A stretch of DNA of 15,451 bases from Erwinia sp. (GCA_003512805.1 DOOK01000022.1:1-15451); one strand, 5' to 3'. Positions 1-8,895 are shown, numbered from the stretch's first letter. The notes: generated by a model from the sequence alone, not told the origin. Made by a program: numbers and translations.

Positions 1-329
1 ACAAGCTGGTGGTAGGCGTTGGCAACATCTATGCCAGCGAATCGCTGTTTGCCGCCGGGATCCATCCCGATCGACCGGCAATGGCATTGACGAGGGAAGA
101 GGTTGTACTGCTGACGGAGACGATCAAGGCGGTGCTGCTGCGATCGATTGAACAGGGCGGCACCACGCTGCGTGATTTCCTGCAATCGGACGGCAAGCCG
201 GGCTATTTCGCACAGCAGCTACAGGTTTATGGTCGTGCCGGGGAACCCTGTCGCGTCTGCGCCACGCCTATCGTAGGCGCTAAACATGCGCAGCGCAGCA
301 CCTTCTATTGCCCCACCTGTCAAAAATAG
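1..329 (+). CDS. mutM: Formamidopyrimidine-DNA glycosylase (Fpg/MutM), 3' part only
   Basis: C-terminal part of the base-excision repair glycosylase that removes 8-oxoguanine and formamidopyrimidines and nicks the abasic site. The reading frame is open to the left edge, so the N-terminal catalytic proline and most of the protein lie outside; about 109 residues are visible. Two hallmarks show it: the [13 protein letters not shown] helix of the H2TH DNA-binding domain, and the C-terminal zinc finger with CxxC (CRVC) and CPTC separated by about 16 residues, just before the TAG stop. It is the only gene at this end on the + strand. Its stop lies one base from the stop of coaD, a tail-to-tail arrangement typical of enterobacteria. 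It has no functional link to the LPS genes. Confidence 0.96.
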   Translation, partial: KLVVGVGNIYASESLFAAGIHPDRPAMALTREEVVLLTETIKAVLLRSIEQGGTTLRDFLQSDGKPGYFAQQLQVYGRAGEPCRVCATPIVGAKHAQRSTFYCPTCQK

Positions 330-330
330 G

Positions 331-1598
<1,268 letters not shown>

Positions 1599-2873
1599 TT
1601 AGTGATTCCGCTGTGGCAGATAGGGTTCAAGTAACTGTAGCAGACGCTGTAGCGCGCCCTGATTCTGGTGCAGTACGTCTACCGCATGGCGGCCGTAGTA
1701 AAGACGATAGTCTTCATCGGTCAGCAGCGTACCAATCTCTTTATCCAGCGAGTCGGCATCGGTAACGGTGATCAGGCCATCTGCCTGCTGTAGCCGGGCA
1801 CAGATATCTTTAAAATTAAACGTATGAGGCCCCATCAGCACCGGAATAGCGTGTGCGGCTGCCTCAAGCGGATTGTGTCCGCCGCGCTCCACCAGACTGC
1901 CACCGACGAAAGCCAGATCGGCAATGCCGTAAAGCAGCATCAGTTCACCCATGGTATCGCCAATCACGACCTGGGTACCACTGGAAGGGATCTCGCCGCT
2001 GCTGCGCAGGGTATAGCTGAAGCCTGCTTTTTGCGTCATGTTACGCGCGGCGTCGAAACGTTCCGGATGTCGGGGCACCAGGATCAGCAGCAGAGTGGGA
2101 AAGCGCGCCAAAAGTTTGCGATGGGCTTCCAGAACAATGCTTTCTTCGCCTTCATGAGTACTGGTGGCGATCCATACCGGACGACGCGGCGCCCACTGCC
2201 GACGCAGCGTTACCGCACGGGCCGCCAGCTCAGGCGTGACGGAAATATCAAATTTCAGGCTGCCCGTGACCGTCAGCTGTGAGCGCTTCAGGCCAAGCGC
2301 CACAAAGCGTTCGCCGTCTTCTTCATTCTGCGCGGCAATCAGGGTGATCTTTTGCAGCAGGCGCTGCATGAATTTACCAAGCTTGCTGTACCCTTTCGCC
2401 GAACGCTCTGACAGGCGGGCATTCGCTATGACCAGCGGGATTTTACGGGCGTGAAGCTGTGCGATCATATTTGGCCACAGCTCGGTTTCCATAATGATGA
2501 CCAAACGCGGGCGGACATTTTCCAGAAAACGGTTCATTGAGCCGGGAAGATCGTAAGGCAGATAGACGTGATGAACATCTTTCCCGAAGGCGGAAGCCGC
2601 CCGTTCCGATCCGGTTGGCGTCATGGTGGTGACGGTAATCGGCATCGTGGGATAACGGTGGCGCAGCGCTCTGACCAGCGGCACGGCGGCCAGCGTCTCG
2701 CCGACAGAAACGGAGTGCAGCAGTATACCGTCCGGCTTGACCTTGCCTTTGCAGTAGCCATAGCGTTCGGCCCAGCGCTTCCGGTAGGCGGGAGCTTTTC
2801 TGCCGCGTAACCAGAGCCTGAGCCAAATCAGAGGCTGAATAAGATAGAGCAGGGCGGAATAAATTGTTGTCAT
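1599..2873 (-). CDS. waaA: 3-deoxy-D-manno-octulosonic acid (Kdo) transferase
   Basis: Inner-membrane-anchored GT30 enzyme that transfers Kdo residues from CMP-Kdo to the lipid A precursor lipid IVA, the first and essential core step. It begins with a hydrophobic anchor (about residues 4-22), then the N-domain with SVSVGE carrying the conserved catalytic glutamate (near residue 60), then TSTHEGEE (about 238-245) and GGHNPLE (about 332-338) in the CMP-Kdo-binding C-domain. Two starts are possible and adjacent: GTG at 2876 gives 425 residues, the E. coli length, and ATG at 2873 gives 424. I chose ATG; neither has a convincing Shine-Dalgarno. About 100 bases separate it from the wabG-like gene, enough for its own promoter, but I could not pick one with confidence. 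Confidence 0.96.
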   Translation of the reverse strand: MTTIYSALLYLIQPLIWLRLWLRGRKAPAYRKRWAERYGYCKGKVKPDGILLHSVSVGETLAAVPLVRALRHRYPTMPITVTTMTPTGSERAASAFGKDVHHVYLPYDLPGSMNRFLENVRPRLVIIMETELWPNMIAQLHARKIPLVIANARLSERSAKGYSKLGKFMQRLLQKITLIAAQNEEDGERFVALGLKRSQLTVTGSLKFDISVTPELAARAVTLRRQWAPRRPVWIATSTHEGEESIVLEAHRKLLARFPTLLLILVPRHPERFDAARNMTQKAGFSYTLRSSGEIPSSGTQVVIGDTMGELMLLYGIADLAFVGGSLVERGGHNPLEAAAHAIPVLMGPHTFNFKDICARLQQADGLITVTDADSLDKEIGTLLTDEDYRLYYGRHAVDVLHQNQGALQRLLQLLEPYLPQRNH

Positions 2874-2976
2874 CACAGTGTTTACGAATTACGGAGTGAC
2901 TCGCGTCAGAAAGTGCCGGAAAAGAGAAACATTACCGCATGTTAGCAGATAAGTCGTGCAGGCTCATACCTTCTTC

Positions 2977-4110
2977 TCAGGCCTGCCGCAACACTTGTTG
3001 ATATAGCGCATGAAGCTGGCCTGCCAGTCGCTGCGGTGAACAGGGAAGAACTCGCTCACGAGCCGCATCGCCCATACGCGCGTCAACGCTTCTGAGCGGC
3101 ACGGCCTGCGCGGCGGCGGTCAACGCCGGGACATCCAGCGCGTCGCAAACGTAGCCCTGTTCACCATTGACGATAAATTCCGCACCGCCACAGGTATCGC
3201 TGGTGATCACCGGCAACCCACAGGCCATCGCTTCCAGAATCACATTAGGGAAAGGATCGTAAAGCGTAGGCAGCATCAGCGCATCGGCCGCATGATAATA
3301 GGGGATAACGTTGTGCTGTACGCCGACGAAATGGACACGTTGTTCACAGCCCAGCGCGCGCGCCTGGCTAAGGTAACGGGCCTGCTGCTTATCCTGACCG
3401 ACCACCAGCAGATGCGCTTCGGTAGCGGCCAGCGCGCTAATGGAAGCTTTCAATCCTTTGCGTTCAAAACCAGAACCGACATAAATGAAGACTTTAGCTT
3501 CAGCAGGCAGCTGCAACGCCGCGCGTGATGCCTGCCGTTCTGCCTGGGTAGCCGGCTGAAAGCGCTGCGCATCAATCGCGTTATAGATCACCGCAAACTT
3601 CTCTTCCGGCACCTGGAAACAGCGCATGATGTCGTTTTTCACCATCAGCGAGTTGCAGATGATTTTTTTCAGTGCAGGCGAGCGAAACATCTCTTCTTCT
3701 GCCGCCATCACGTAACGATGATAAGGGCTTAAACTGGTCAGCAGCTTTTGCGCAGGCGACACAATGCGCGCTCTTTGCTCCAGCCAGACGCGATGTACTC
3801 CGTCGCCAGCACGAAAAATATCGCAGCCCGCGATGCGTTCGTGGCTCTGCACGATATCAAATTCTTCCCGCTGCCAGCACTCACGCGCCGCCAAAGCAAA
3901 GCCACGCTCGCGCGAAATGCGCCCCCATTTTTTGGGGTTACAGATGTGCAGATGCCATTCCGGTTTCGGCTCGCCCTGCCAGCTGCGGGTGATGATGTTC
4001 AGATCCAGGCTGTCGTCGTCCAACGCTTCCAGCGCTCGCGAAATAAACCGTTCCGCACCGCCGTCCGGGCGGTATTTTTGCCGCACTATAGCCAGTCGTA
4101 CTTTACTCAT
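2977..4110 (-). CDS. wabG: GT4 core glycosyltransferase, WabG-like (GalA to HepII)
   Basis: Family GT4 (GT-B fold) protein of 377 residues. From memory it reads closer to Klebsiella WabG, which adds galacturonic acid to heptose II, than to E. coli WaaG, a glucosyltransferase; both belong to the same group. Visible are the N-terminal glycine loop RPDGGAER (14-21), the donor-site segment GSGFERKG (212-219), and the C-domain stretch YDPFPNVILEAMACGLP (284-300). There the first acidic residue of the usual E-x7-E pair is D285, paired with E293. The frame is open 46 codons further upstream, but ATG 4110 has an AAGGAA Shine-Dalgarno eight bases away and overlaps waaQ by 8 bases, as expected of a coupled pair. 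The substrate is inferred from homology and should be treated as likely, not proven. Confidence 0.8.
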   Translation of the reverse strand: MSKVRLAIVRQKYRPDGGAERFISRALEALDDDSLDLNIITRSWQGEPKPEWHLHICNPKKWGRISRERGFALAARECWQREEFDIVQSHERIAGCDIFRAGDGVHRVWLEQRARIVSPAQKLLTSLSPYHRYVMAAEEEMFRSPALKKIICNSLMVKNDIMRCFQVPEEKFAVIYNAIDAQRFQPATQAERQASRAALQLPAEAKVFIYVGSGFERKGLKASISALAATEAHLLVVGQDKQQARYLSQARALGCEQRVHFVGVQHNVIPYYHAADALMLPTLYDPFPNVILEAMACGLPVITSDTCGGAEFIVNGEQGYVCDALDVPALTAAAQAVPLRSVDARMGDAARERVLPCSPQRLAGQLHALYQQVLRQA

Positions 4111-5182
4111 GCAGAGAGTTCCTTGCGGCTTTGACCACCTCATCAAGCGGGATCGCTGAAAGATAGCGAGTCTGGGTATTGGTATTAATGCTGTCCGGCG
4201 AAGGCAGAGGCGCGTAGTCGCCAGCCCAGATAACGCGGTTATTGTCACCCCACGGCCGCCACTGCTTTAGCTTGGTAGGACCAAACAGCGCGATGCAGGG
4301 CGTGTCCAGCGCGGCGGCCATATGCATCGGCGCAGAATCCACACCGATAAACAGGCGAGCATGATCGATCAGCGAAGCCAGCTGCGGCAGCGTCAGCTTT
4401 CCGGCCAGCGAAATCGCCAGACCCGGGCACAGCGAGAGAATATGTTCGATCATCGCCAACTCTTTTTTGTCCGGCGCGGCCGTCAGTACGATATCTGTTT
4501 GCTCAGAGGCCAGCGCGGCGATAAGGCCGGCCACTTTGTCATCTTCCCAGCATTTAAAAACCCAGCGTGAGGTGGGCTGGATAACGATATAAGGGCGCGT
4601 CACCTTGCTTTGCGTCAGCATTGCTTGCGTATGGGACCAGTCGCTTTCGCTATAGTGCATTGCCGCCGGGAAACCGGAAGACGGTATATTTAGCGGCTGC
4701 AGCGCGGCCAGGTTCTGTTCAACAGTATGTAACTGGCTATGGTTGCTGGTGGAGACAAGATGCGTATGCGCTTGTCGCCAGAAGGCACTGCGACGCTTAT
4801 TGTAGGCGAAACCTATCCTGACCGGTGCACCGGAAAAGGCGGTAATCATCGCGCTGCGCCACTGATCGGCCAGGTTAATGACCAGATCGTACCCTGCCCG
4901 ACGAATTGCCTTAAGCAGGGCCGCTTCATGGCGCAGGTGCGCCAGCGTTCCCTCGTTCTTCCATTTGCGATCGATAAAGCGCAGCTGATGGATATGCGGA
5001 TGCGCCTGCAGCATCGGCAGCGTCTCTTTATAGAGCAGCACATCGATTTCGGCCTGTGGATAGCGCTGGCGCAATGCTTCAATAACCGGCGTGGTAAGCA
5101 GCATATCACCGTGATGGCGCAGCTTGATTAGCAAAATCTTTCGCGGCGCAAAGGAGGCGGGAATCGACGAAGAAGTGGCCAT
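4103..5182 (-). CDS. waaQ: LPS heptosyltransferase III
   Basis: GT9 heptosyltransferase of 359 residues that adds the branching heptose III to heptose II, using ADP-L-glycero-D-manno-heptose in the cytoplasm. The N-domain has KILLIKLRHHGDMLLTTPV with the conserved aspartate D26. The C-domain has QPTSRWVFKCW with K210 and the family signature VDSAPMHMAAALDTPCIALFGP with D282 and H287. This pattern, with the long N-terminal lead and the KLRHHGDMLLTTP variant, is typical of WaaQ rather than WaaC or WaaF. It overlaps the following WabG-like gene by 8 bases and follows the WaaH-like gene by 70 bases. The Shine-Dalgarno before ATG 5182 is weak. Neighbouring WaaH-like and WabG-like enzymes would act on HepIII and HepII, so the group forms a coherent inner-core decoration unit. 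Confidence 0.93.
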   Translation of the reverse strand: MATSSSIPASFAPRKILLIKLRHHGDMLLTTPVIEALRQRYPQAEIDVLLYKETLPMLQAHPHIHQLRFIDRKWKNEGTLAHLRHEAALLKAIRRAGYDLVINLADQWRSAMITAFSGAPVRIGFAYNKRRSAFWRQAHTHLVSTSNHSQLHTVEQNLAALQPLNIPSSGFPAAMHYSESDWSHTQAMLTQSKVTRPYIVIQPTSRWVFKCWEDDKVAGLIAALASEQTDIVLTAAPDKKELAMIEHILSLCPGLAISLAGKLTLPQLASLIDHARLFIGVDSAPMHMAAALDTPCIALFGPTKLKQWRPWGDNNRVIWAGDYAPLPSPDSINTNTQTRYLSAIPLDEVVKAARNSLHE

Positions 5183-5252
5183 ACTTATAAGATCTCAACA
5201 TAAAGTGGACCGATTGCAGGGGAAAGCCCGTGCAGGAAAAAGGTCTGGCACA

Positions 5253-6254
5253 TTACGACCGACGCCAGCGGTAAATCCGGCTCAGCCAGAGCAGCAGTTG
5301 ATACCACTGTTTTAAACCACGCGCGTTACGCAGCATACGACCCGGCGTCTTGCTGGCGAGCAAATCCGTTATCATCACCTGTCGGGCGGCGGCATCAGGC
5401 TCGCGCCGTAAAGCATGGCAAACGGTCAGTGCCTCTTTGGTTACCTGACGATAAATCGCCGGGCCGATCTTAACCTTATCGCGATAGCGCAGGTTAATTT
5501 CATCCAGCATCCGGGCGATTTTCAGATAATGGCGCTGATACTCAGCGTTAGCCATACCGCTGCGCTTGCGGTTGCTAATCGACTGGTCGTGCACGTAGTA
5601 CCGGTACAACACTTTGTCGGTGTAGCGTACGCGACGGGCATTCAGCATCAGTTCGGTGGTCCAGGGGATATCCTGGTGGTGCAGACCGGGTTCGAACTGC
5701 AAAGCCAGTTGGTCAATGAGCGAACGGCGATAGATTCCCAGCCAGACAACGTGCAGGTAGCGATTGGAGGCCAGCGCCTTGTTCAGCCACTCTGCGCCAC
5801 TCAGTACCGGCGTAGCCTGGAGGCGATCGGCCGGGATCAGCGTTTTTGCCCGGCCCGATCCCCAGAAAACGCGCTCGGCGTTGCACTGCGCTATGTCCAA
5901 ATCGTCCTGTTCCGCCATGGCGATTAGCGTGCTGTACATCTCAGGCGAGAGCGTATCATCGGCATCGGGGAAAGTGACATATTTGCCGCGCGCAATGGCC
6001 AGCCCGGCATTGCGGGCGCGGGAAACGCCGCCGTTTGCCTGATCGATAACGGTAATATGAGCGTATTCGCTGGCATAGTGGTGTGCCAGCTGCGCCGACG
6101 CATCCGTCGAGCCGTCGTTGACGATGATGATTTCCAGTGACGCCAGCGTCTGCGCCAGCATCGAGTCGATAAAAGCCTGAAAGCTGGTTCCGGCGTTATA
6201 CATCGGGACGATCGCGCTCAGCAAAGGGGCTGAGGAAGTCTCTTGCGGTTTCAT
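5253..6254 (-). CDS. waaH: GT2 glycosyltransferase, WaaH/YibD-like (HepIII uronosyltransferase)
   Basis: Family 2 transferase of 333 residues. Its middle and C-terminal parts recall E. coli WaaH (YibD), which adds glucuronic acid to heptose III: DDLDIAQCNAERVF (117-130), the HVVWLGIYRR segment (168-177), GLHHQDIPWTTELM (190-203) and YQRHYLKI further on. GT-A motifs are IVPMYNAG at the N-terminus, NDGSTD (46-51) and DADD (97-100). Where other GT2 enzymes have an ED catalytic pair, this one has QD (194-195), as I recall for E. coli WaaH. It starts two bases after the GT9 stop, without a clear Shine-Dalgarno, so translation is probably coupled. WaaQ, which makes the HepIII acceptor, lies just downstream. 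The exact uronic acid (GlcA or GalA) cannot be read from sequence. Confidence 0.75.
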   Translation of the reverse strand: MKPQETSSAPLLSAIVPMYNAGTSFQAFIDSMLAQTLASLEIIIVNDGSTDASAQLAHHYASEYAHITVIDQANGGVSRARNAGLAIARGKYVTFPDADDTLSPEMYSTLIAMAEQDDLDIAQCNAERVFWGSGRAKTLIPADRLQATPVLSGAEWLNKALASNRYLHVVWLGIYRRSLIDQLALQFEPGLHHQDIPWTTELMLNARRVRYTDKVLYRYYVHDQSISNRKRSGMANAEYQRHYLKIARMLDEINLRYRDKVKIGPAIYRQVTKEALTVCHALRREPDAAARQVMITDLLASKTPGRMLRNARGLKQWYQLLLWLSRIYRWRRS

Positions 6255-6256
6255 GC

Positions 6257-7357
6257 TCAGGGTAACGTCTTCTTTTCTTGTAATGGCCGCTTGCGCGCGC
6301 AGATAAAATCATAAATGTCATCGAGCTTACGACTATCTAGTTCGTAAAGTTGCTCGACAGGATGATTAAACTTATACAGGGCGTGAAAAACAAACGACGA
6401 CGGCGCAATATGATTCGGCCCGATTAGCAGCACGTCGCCCAACGGACGTTGCTCTTCGACGCAGCAAGGCCCATAGATAAGGATCACCGGCACATTCTGC
6501 GAGTCAGCAATATAGATATTGCCGGAATCGGATGCGATATAAAAATCGAGCTGGCTGATGGCGTAAGGCAACCCTTCCAGCGACACTTTACCGATCATAT
6601 TGACGATGTTATCGCTTTCCCCCATTACCTTATTGAGCTCGTGCAGGCGAGGAAGTTCATTGGGTGCGCCAAAAACATAAAACAGGCACGGCAGCGTACT
6701 CAGCCTGTCGAACAGCGACTTCCAGATAACGGGTGGAATGGTTTTTGCCTGATTGCCGGCCGAAATGCTGATACCGATTTTGATTTTATCGGTGCGGAAC
6801 AGTTCTTGCGGCGTATTGTCAGGCTTCAGTAACGGCAGCGTGGCGTGCTTGGGGTAGCTCTCTTTAGTCAGCGAGCGATCGGCCAGCTTGAGGTAGTTTT
6901 CCAGCGTCAGGGAATACTTATCGTGTTCAACGGTACCGGTTGCGGTCAGATAAAAGATCCCCTGATACCATTTACGACGGTACATCGACAGAAACTGCTT
7001 GTTACTGGCGTTGCAGCACGCGGCGTAAAACAGATTGGTATTATTAGGATGCAGCAGGTAAACATTTTCATAGCGGTTCATTAGCCTGAAGGCCAGTTTC
7101 AGCTTGCTGTACGTACTGCTTTTATAGTCTTCAATGTAAAAAATGTCTGCCAGCGTATTGTCGCGCTCCGCCAGCGGCGCAACGCTACGACTTAGCAGCG
7201 CGTCGCTTTGTTCAAGGTGCGCCAATAAGGGCGTAATGTTGATAAAATCGCCAATTTTCGCCGTCTGGATCACCAGATTGCGGGCCTTTTTTTTGTGGCT
7301 GAGTTTCAGCAACAGTTTAAGAGGCAATAAAATTAAGAACAGCAGCACATAATTCAC
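6257..7357 (-). CDS. Membrane-anchored GT9 (heptosyltransferase-family) protein
   Basis: Protein of 366 residues related to the heptosyltransferases, acceptor unknown. An N-terminal hydrophobic stretch (about residues 3-19) followed by a basic patch (HKKKAR) suggests a membrane anchor with the enzyme on the cytosolic face; WaaC and WaaF lack this. The GT9 core follows: IQTAKIGDFINITP with D37, SISAGNQAKTIPP with K205, and ASDSGNIYIADSQNVPVILIYGP (275 on), where D277 is kept but the usual histidine is Y282. The start is GTG, supported by a strong AGGGGG Shine-Dalgarno eight bases away (7366-7371) and by overlap with the stop of a small ORF. Four 60-base stretches I counted inside it were 40-48% G+C, against 62% for one in waaC, which suggests later acquisition. 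It may add an outer-core heptose or be a diverged enzyme. Confidence 0.72.
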   Translation of the reverse strand: MNYVLLFLILLPLKLLLKLSHKKKARNLVIQTAKIGDFINITPLLAHLEQSDALLSRSVAPLAERDNTLADIFYIEDYKSSTYSKLKLAFRLMNRYENVYLLHPNNTNLFYAACCNASNKQFLSMYRRKWYQGIFYLTATGTVEHDKYSLTLENYLKLADRSLTKESYPKHATLPLLKPDNTPQELFRTDKIKIGISISAGNQAKTIPPVIWKSLFDRLSTLPCLFYVFGAPNELPRLHELNKVMGESDNIVNMIGKVSLEGLPYAISQLDFYIASDSGNIYIADSQNVPVILIYGPCCVEEQRPLGDVLLIGPNHIAPSSFVFHALYKFNHPVEQLYELDSRKLDDIYDFICARKRPLQEKKTLP

Positions 7358-7464
7358 GCTCTGTTCCCCCTGCGCGAAAAATGCCGGTATTCAGCTGACA
7401 CAGATGACGTTTCTGGTATGTTCACCGTGCTCTGATAGCCGTTCTCGGTTATGAGCGTATGCAT
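7354..7464 (-). CDS. Possible 36-residue small ORF coupled to the GT9 gene
   Basis: A short frame begins at ATG 7464, has AAGG seven bases upstream as a possible ribosome site, and ends with TGA whose first two bases are the last two of the GT9 GTG start codon (GTGA, 4-base overlap). The peptide starts MHTLITENGYQS and ends HFSRRGNRA; it is polar, without a membrane segment or signal peptide. I recognise no family. The overlap geometry is what one expects of a translationally coupled leader or a real small gene, but a chance frame of 36 codons cannot be excluded. It could also be the 5' remnant of a lost gene. Conservation of the frame in relatives would decide. Confidence 0.3.
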   Translation of the reverse strand: MHTLITENGYQSTVNIPETSSVSAEYRHFSRRGNRA

Positions 7465-7475
7465 ACTAAAACCTT

Positions 7476-7516
7476 AAAAAAGATAAATGCGCGTCCGGCA
7501 GGGCCAGGGCTCGCGC
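7476..7516 (-). terminator. Possible intrinsic terminator after wabH
   Basis: About 55 bases beyond the wabH stop, the minus strand has GCGCG (7516-7512) paired with CGCGC (7493-7489), with an inner CTGG/CCGG helix, followed by the T-rich run ATTTATCTTTTTT (7488-7476). The stem is interrupted by an internal loop and the T tract is broken, so it is a modest candidate. It would separate wabH from the GT9 group. Confidence 0.35.
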
Positions 7517-7520
7517 CAGA

Positions 7521-7550
7521 ATAATGTCCGCGCTTTTCAGACATTTTCAA
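7521..7550 (-). promoter_or_regulatory. Possible sigma70 promoter for the GT9-waaH-waaQ-wabG group
   Basis: On the minus strand TTGAAA (7550-7545) and CATTAT (7526-7521) are 18 bases apart, 5/6 and 4/6 matches to the consensus hexamers. Transcription would start near 7514, upstream of the small ORF. The start would fall at the arm of the possible hairpin described separately, so either this promoter or that terminator may be wrong, or the hairpin lies in the leader. Confidence 0.3.
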
Positions 7551-7570
7551 CCTGCGACTGTCAGGTCGAG

Positions 7571-8674
7571 CTAGGATGCTATTAGCGCAAGGTATTGTTT
7601 ACAAATCGCTTCGATGCTGTAAGCCTCTAAATCAAGGTGTGCAACATCGGGCGGGTTTGACCAGACGGTGGCGATAGTATCCGCCAGCGAATCCACGTCC
7701 AGATTGGCCAGGCCGCGAGCCAGTTCGCCGGTCATAATCGATACGGGGCCACCGGGACAGCGCGTACTGACGATGGGCACCTGGCAAATCAACGCTTCTA
7801 CCAACACGTTGCCGAAGCCTTCGCTGTCCGAACTGACCACCAGCAATTTGGCGTTGCTGATCCAGGGATAGGGATTGTCGGTAAAACCTTTAAAAATGAC
7901 CCGATTCTGAATACCCAACGTTAGCGCAAGTTGCTTTACTCTTCCCACCGCTTCATCAGTGCCCTGTCCGATTAAGACTAACGGCGCGCTTATCCCTGTT
8001 TTAGCATAGGCACGCAGTAGACGATCGTGTCGCTTGGTCTGGTGGAAGCGACCAACGTGGACCAGATAAGGTTGGCCCCCCATTTCACAAGGCTGCATAG
8101 CCGCAGAGCGCACGGTATCAAAATCGAAGGGGTTAAAAATGATCCGCTCGTGCTTCGGTTGTATCGCAAAGGAACGTTTCAGGTCGCTGACCACGTACTG
8201 TGAAACGCCGATGATGTTCCGGTTTTGATAGACACGACGCATCTTCAGTTTCTTTTGCCACAGGGAAAAGCCCTGTCGATGAGCCAGGTAAGAGGCGGAA
8301 AAGACGCCATGCAGGCAAAACCAGGTTTTGTCCTTGTCGAGATGTCGACAGCGGCTGACGATACGATCGGTTTTATGCAGGTGCGACACCACCAGGTCAA
8401 AACGCCCGTTCTCTTGTTCGGCCTGAATAATCGCCTGATCCAGACAAGCCGCACGTCGGCTCAGCTCCGTGAGCTTCCGCCAGGGCATATGGCAGCTATC
8501 CTGAATGACCTGATAATCCAGACCGGCAGGAATGACGTAATCGCACACGGCGCGCAGCGAAAACAGCGAGACCCGATGACCACGCTCTATCAGCCCTTTG
8601 GAAAGCGTCAGCACGACTTTCTCCGCGCCACCGCCGGGCAGACCATCAATGATCATTAATACGCGCTTGGACAA
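7571..8674 (-). CDS. wabH: GT4 glycosyltransferase, WabH-like (GlcNAc to core GalA)
   Basis: Family GT4 protein of 367 residues. From memory it resembles Klebsiella WabH, which transfers GlcNAc from UDP-GlcNAc to the core galacturonic acid. Visible: the N-terminal loop DGLPGGGAEKV (10-20), HVGRFHQTKRHDRLL (206-220) for the donor phosphates, and the E-x7-E pair E285/E293 in SEGFGNVLVEAL, followed by TRCPGGP (304-310). The start is TTG at 8674, supported by an AAGGG Shine-Dalgarno six bases away and by the family N-terminus; the next in-frame ATG is codon 7, inside the first beta strand. It is transcribed alone, divergent from the wabN-like gene whose product would act next. The Wab pairing strengthens the assignment, though other GT4 N-acetylglucosaminyl- or glucosyltransferases are possible. 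Confidence 0.75.
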   Translation of the reverse strand: MSKRVLMIIDGLPGGGAEKVVLTLSKGLIERGHRVSLFSLRAVCDYVIPAGLDYQVIQDSCHMPWRKLTELSRRAACLDQAIIQAEQENGRFDLVVSHLHKTDRIVSRCRHLDKDKTWFCLHGVFSASYLAHRQGFSLWQKKLKMRRVYQNRNIIGVSQYVVSDLKRSFAIQPKHERIIFNPFDFDTVRSAAMQPCEMGGQPYLVHVGRFHQTKRHDRLLRAYAKTGISAPLVLIGQGTDEAVGRVKQLALTLGIQNRVIFKGFTDNPYPWISNAKLLVVSSDSEGFGNVLVEALICQVPIVSTRCPGGPVSIMTGELARGLANLDVDSLADTIATVWSNPPDVAHLDLEAYSIEAICKQYLALIAS

Positions 8675-8825
8675 TTTTTACCCTTAGCTGAGGAAATCAT
8701 GCAGTGCTGGCCGACTCGGGGCCACTTTCTGCAAGAAAATAGACCATTTTTATTTATTCGGGCAATTCCTTTACCGTAGCCTGTTAAAGCTGCCCTACCA
8801 GTCCTGCCAGGCTGAGCCAGTTTCA

Positions 8826-8854
8826 TCTGTTTATCTTAGAAAAATAAACAAGAT
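8826..8854. repeat. Inverted repeat in the wabH/wabN divergent region
   Basis: TGTTTAT at 8828-8834 is the exact reverse complement of ATAAACA at 8844-8850, with a 9-base spacer. Allowing one extra base, the symmetry extends to ATCT on the left and AGAT on the right. Its place between two divergent genes makes it a candidate operator or a transcript hairpin. Confidence 0.55.
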
Positions 8855-8886
8855 AGTGCCATAGCCAATCGCTTTTGGCTTGAGGC

Positions 8887-8895
8887 TGGTACAAT
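8887..8895 (+). promoter_or_regulatory. Extended -10 promoter for the wabN-like gene
   Basis: TGGTACAAT on the plus strand matches the extended -10 pattern TGnTATAAT with one mismatch. There is no good -35 hexamer 16-18 bases upstream, which extended -10 promoters tolerate. The transcript would start near 8902 and have a leader of about 70 bases that includes the three GTTAAC hexamers. Confidence 0.45.

Noticed and set aside
1678..1690. GCGGTAG-like JUMPstart/ops core on the minus strand
   Set aside because: It lies inside waaA coding sequence rather than a leader and lacks the full GGCGGTAG with its extension. I saw no convincing ops element anywhere in the window.
2928..2963. Eleven-codon frame just upstream of waaA (starts MSLHDLS)
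   Set aside because: It is very short, and its purine-rich stretch is too close to the ATG to serve as a Shine-Dalgarno. Probably chance.
3748..4159. Plus-strand open frames opposite the WabG-like gene
   Set aside because: Two overlapping frames lie on the same stretch, neither with a ribosome site or a domain, and the minus strand carries a complete GT4 enzyme.
4111..4248. N-terminal extension of the WabG-like protein by 46 codons
   Set aside because: It overlaps the 3' end of waaQ in another frame, and ATG 4110 has a well-placed AAGGAA and starts the GT-B fold correctly.
7395..7408. GTCAT/GTCAG pair upstream of the GT9 gene as a PhoB box, suggested by the WaaH link
   Set aside because: The repeats are 9 bases apart, not 11, and lack the CTGTCA consensus.
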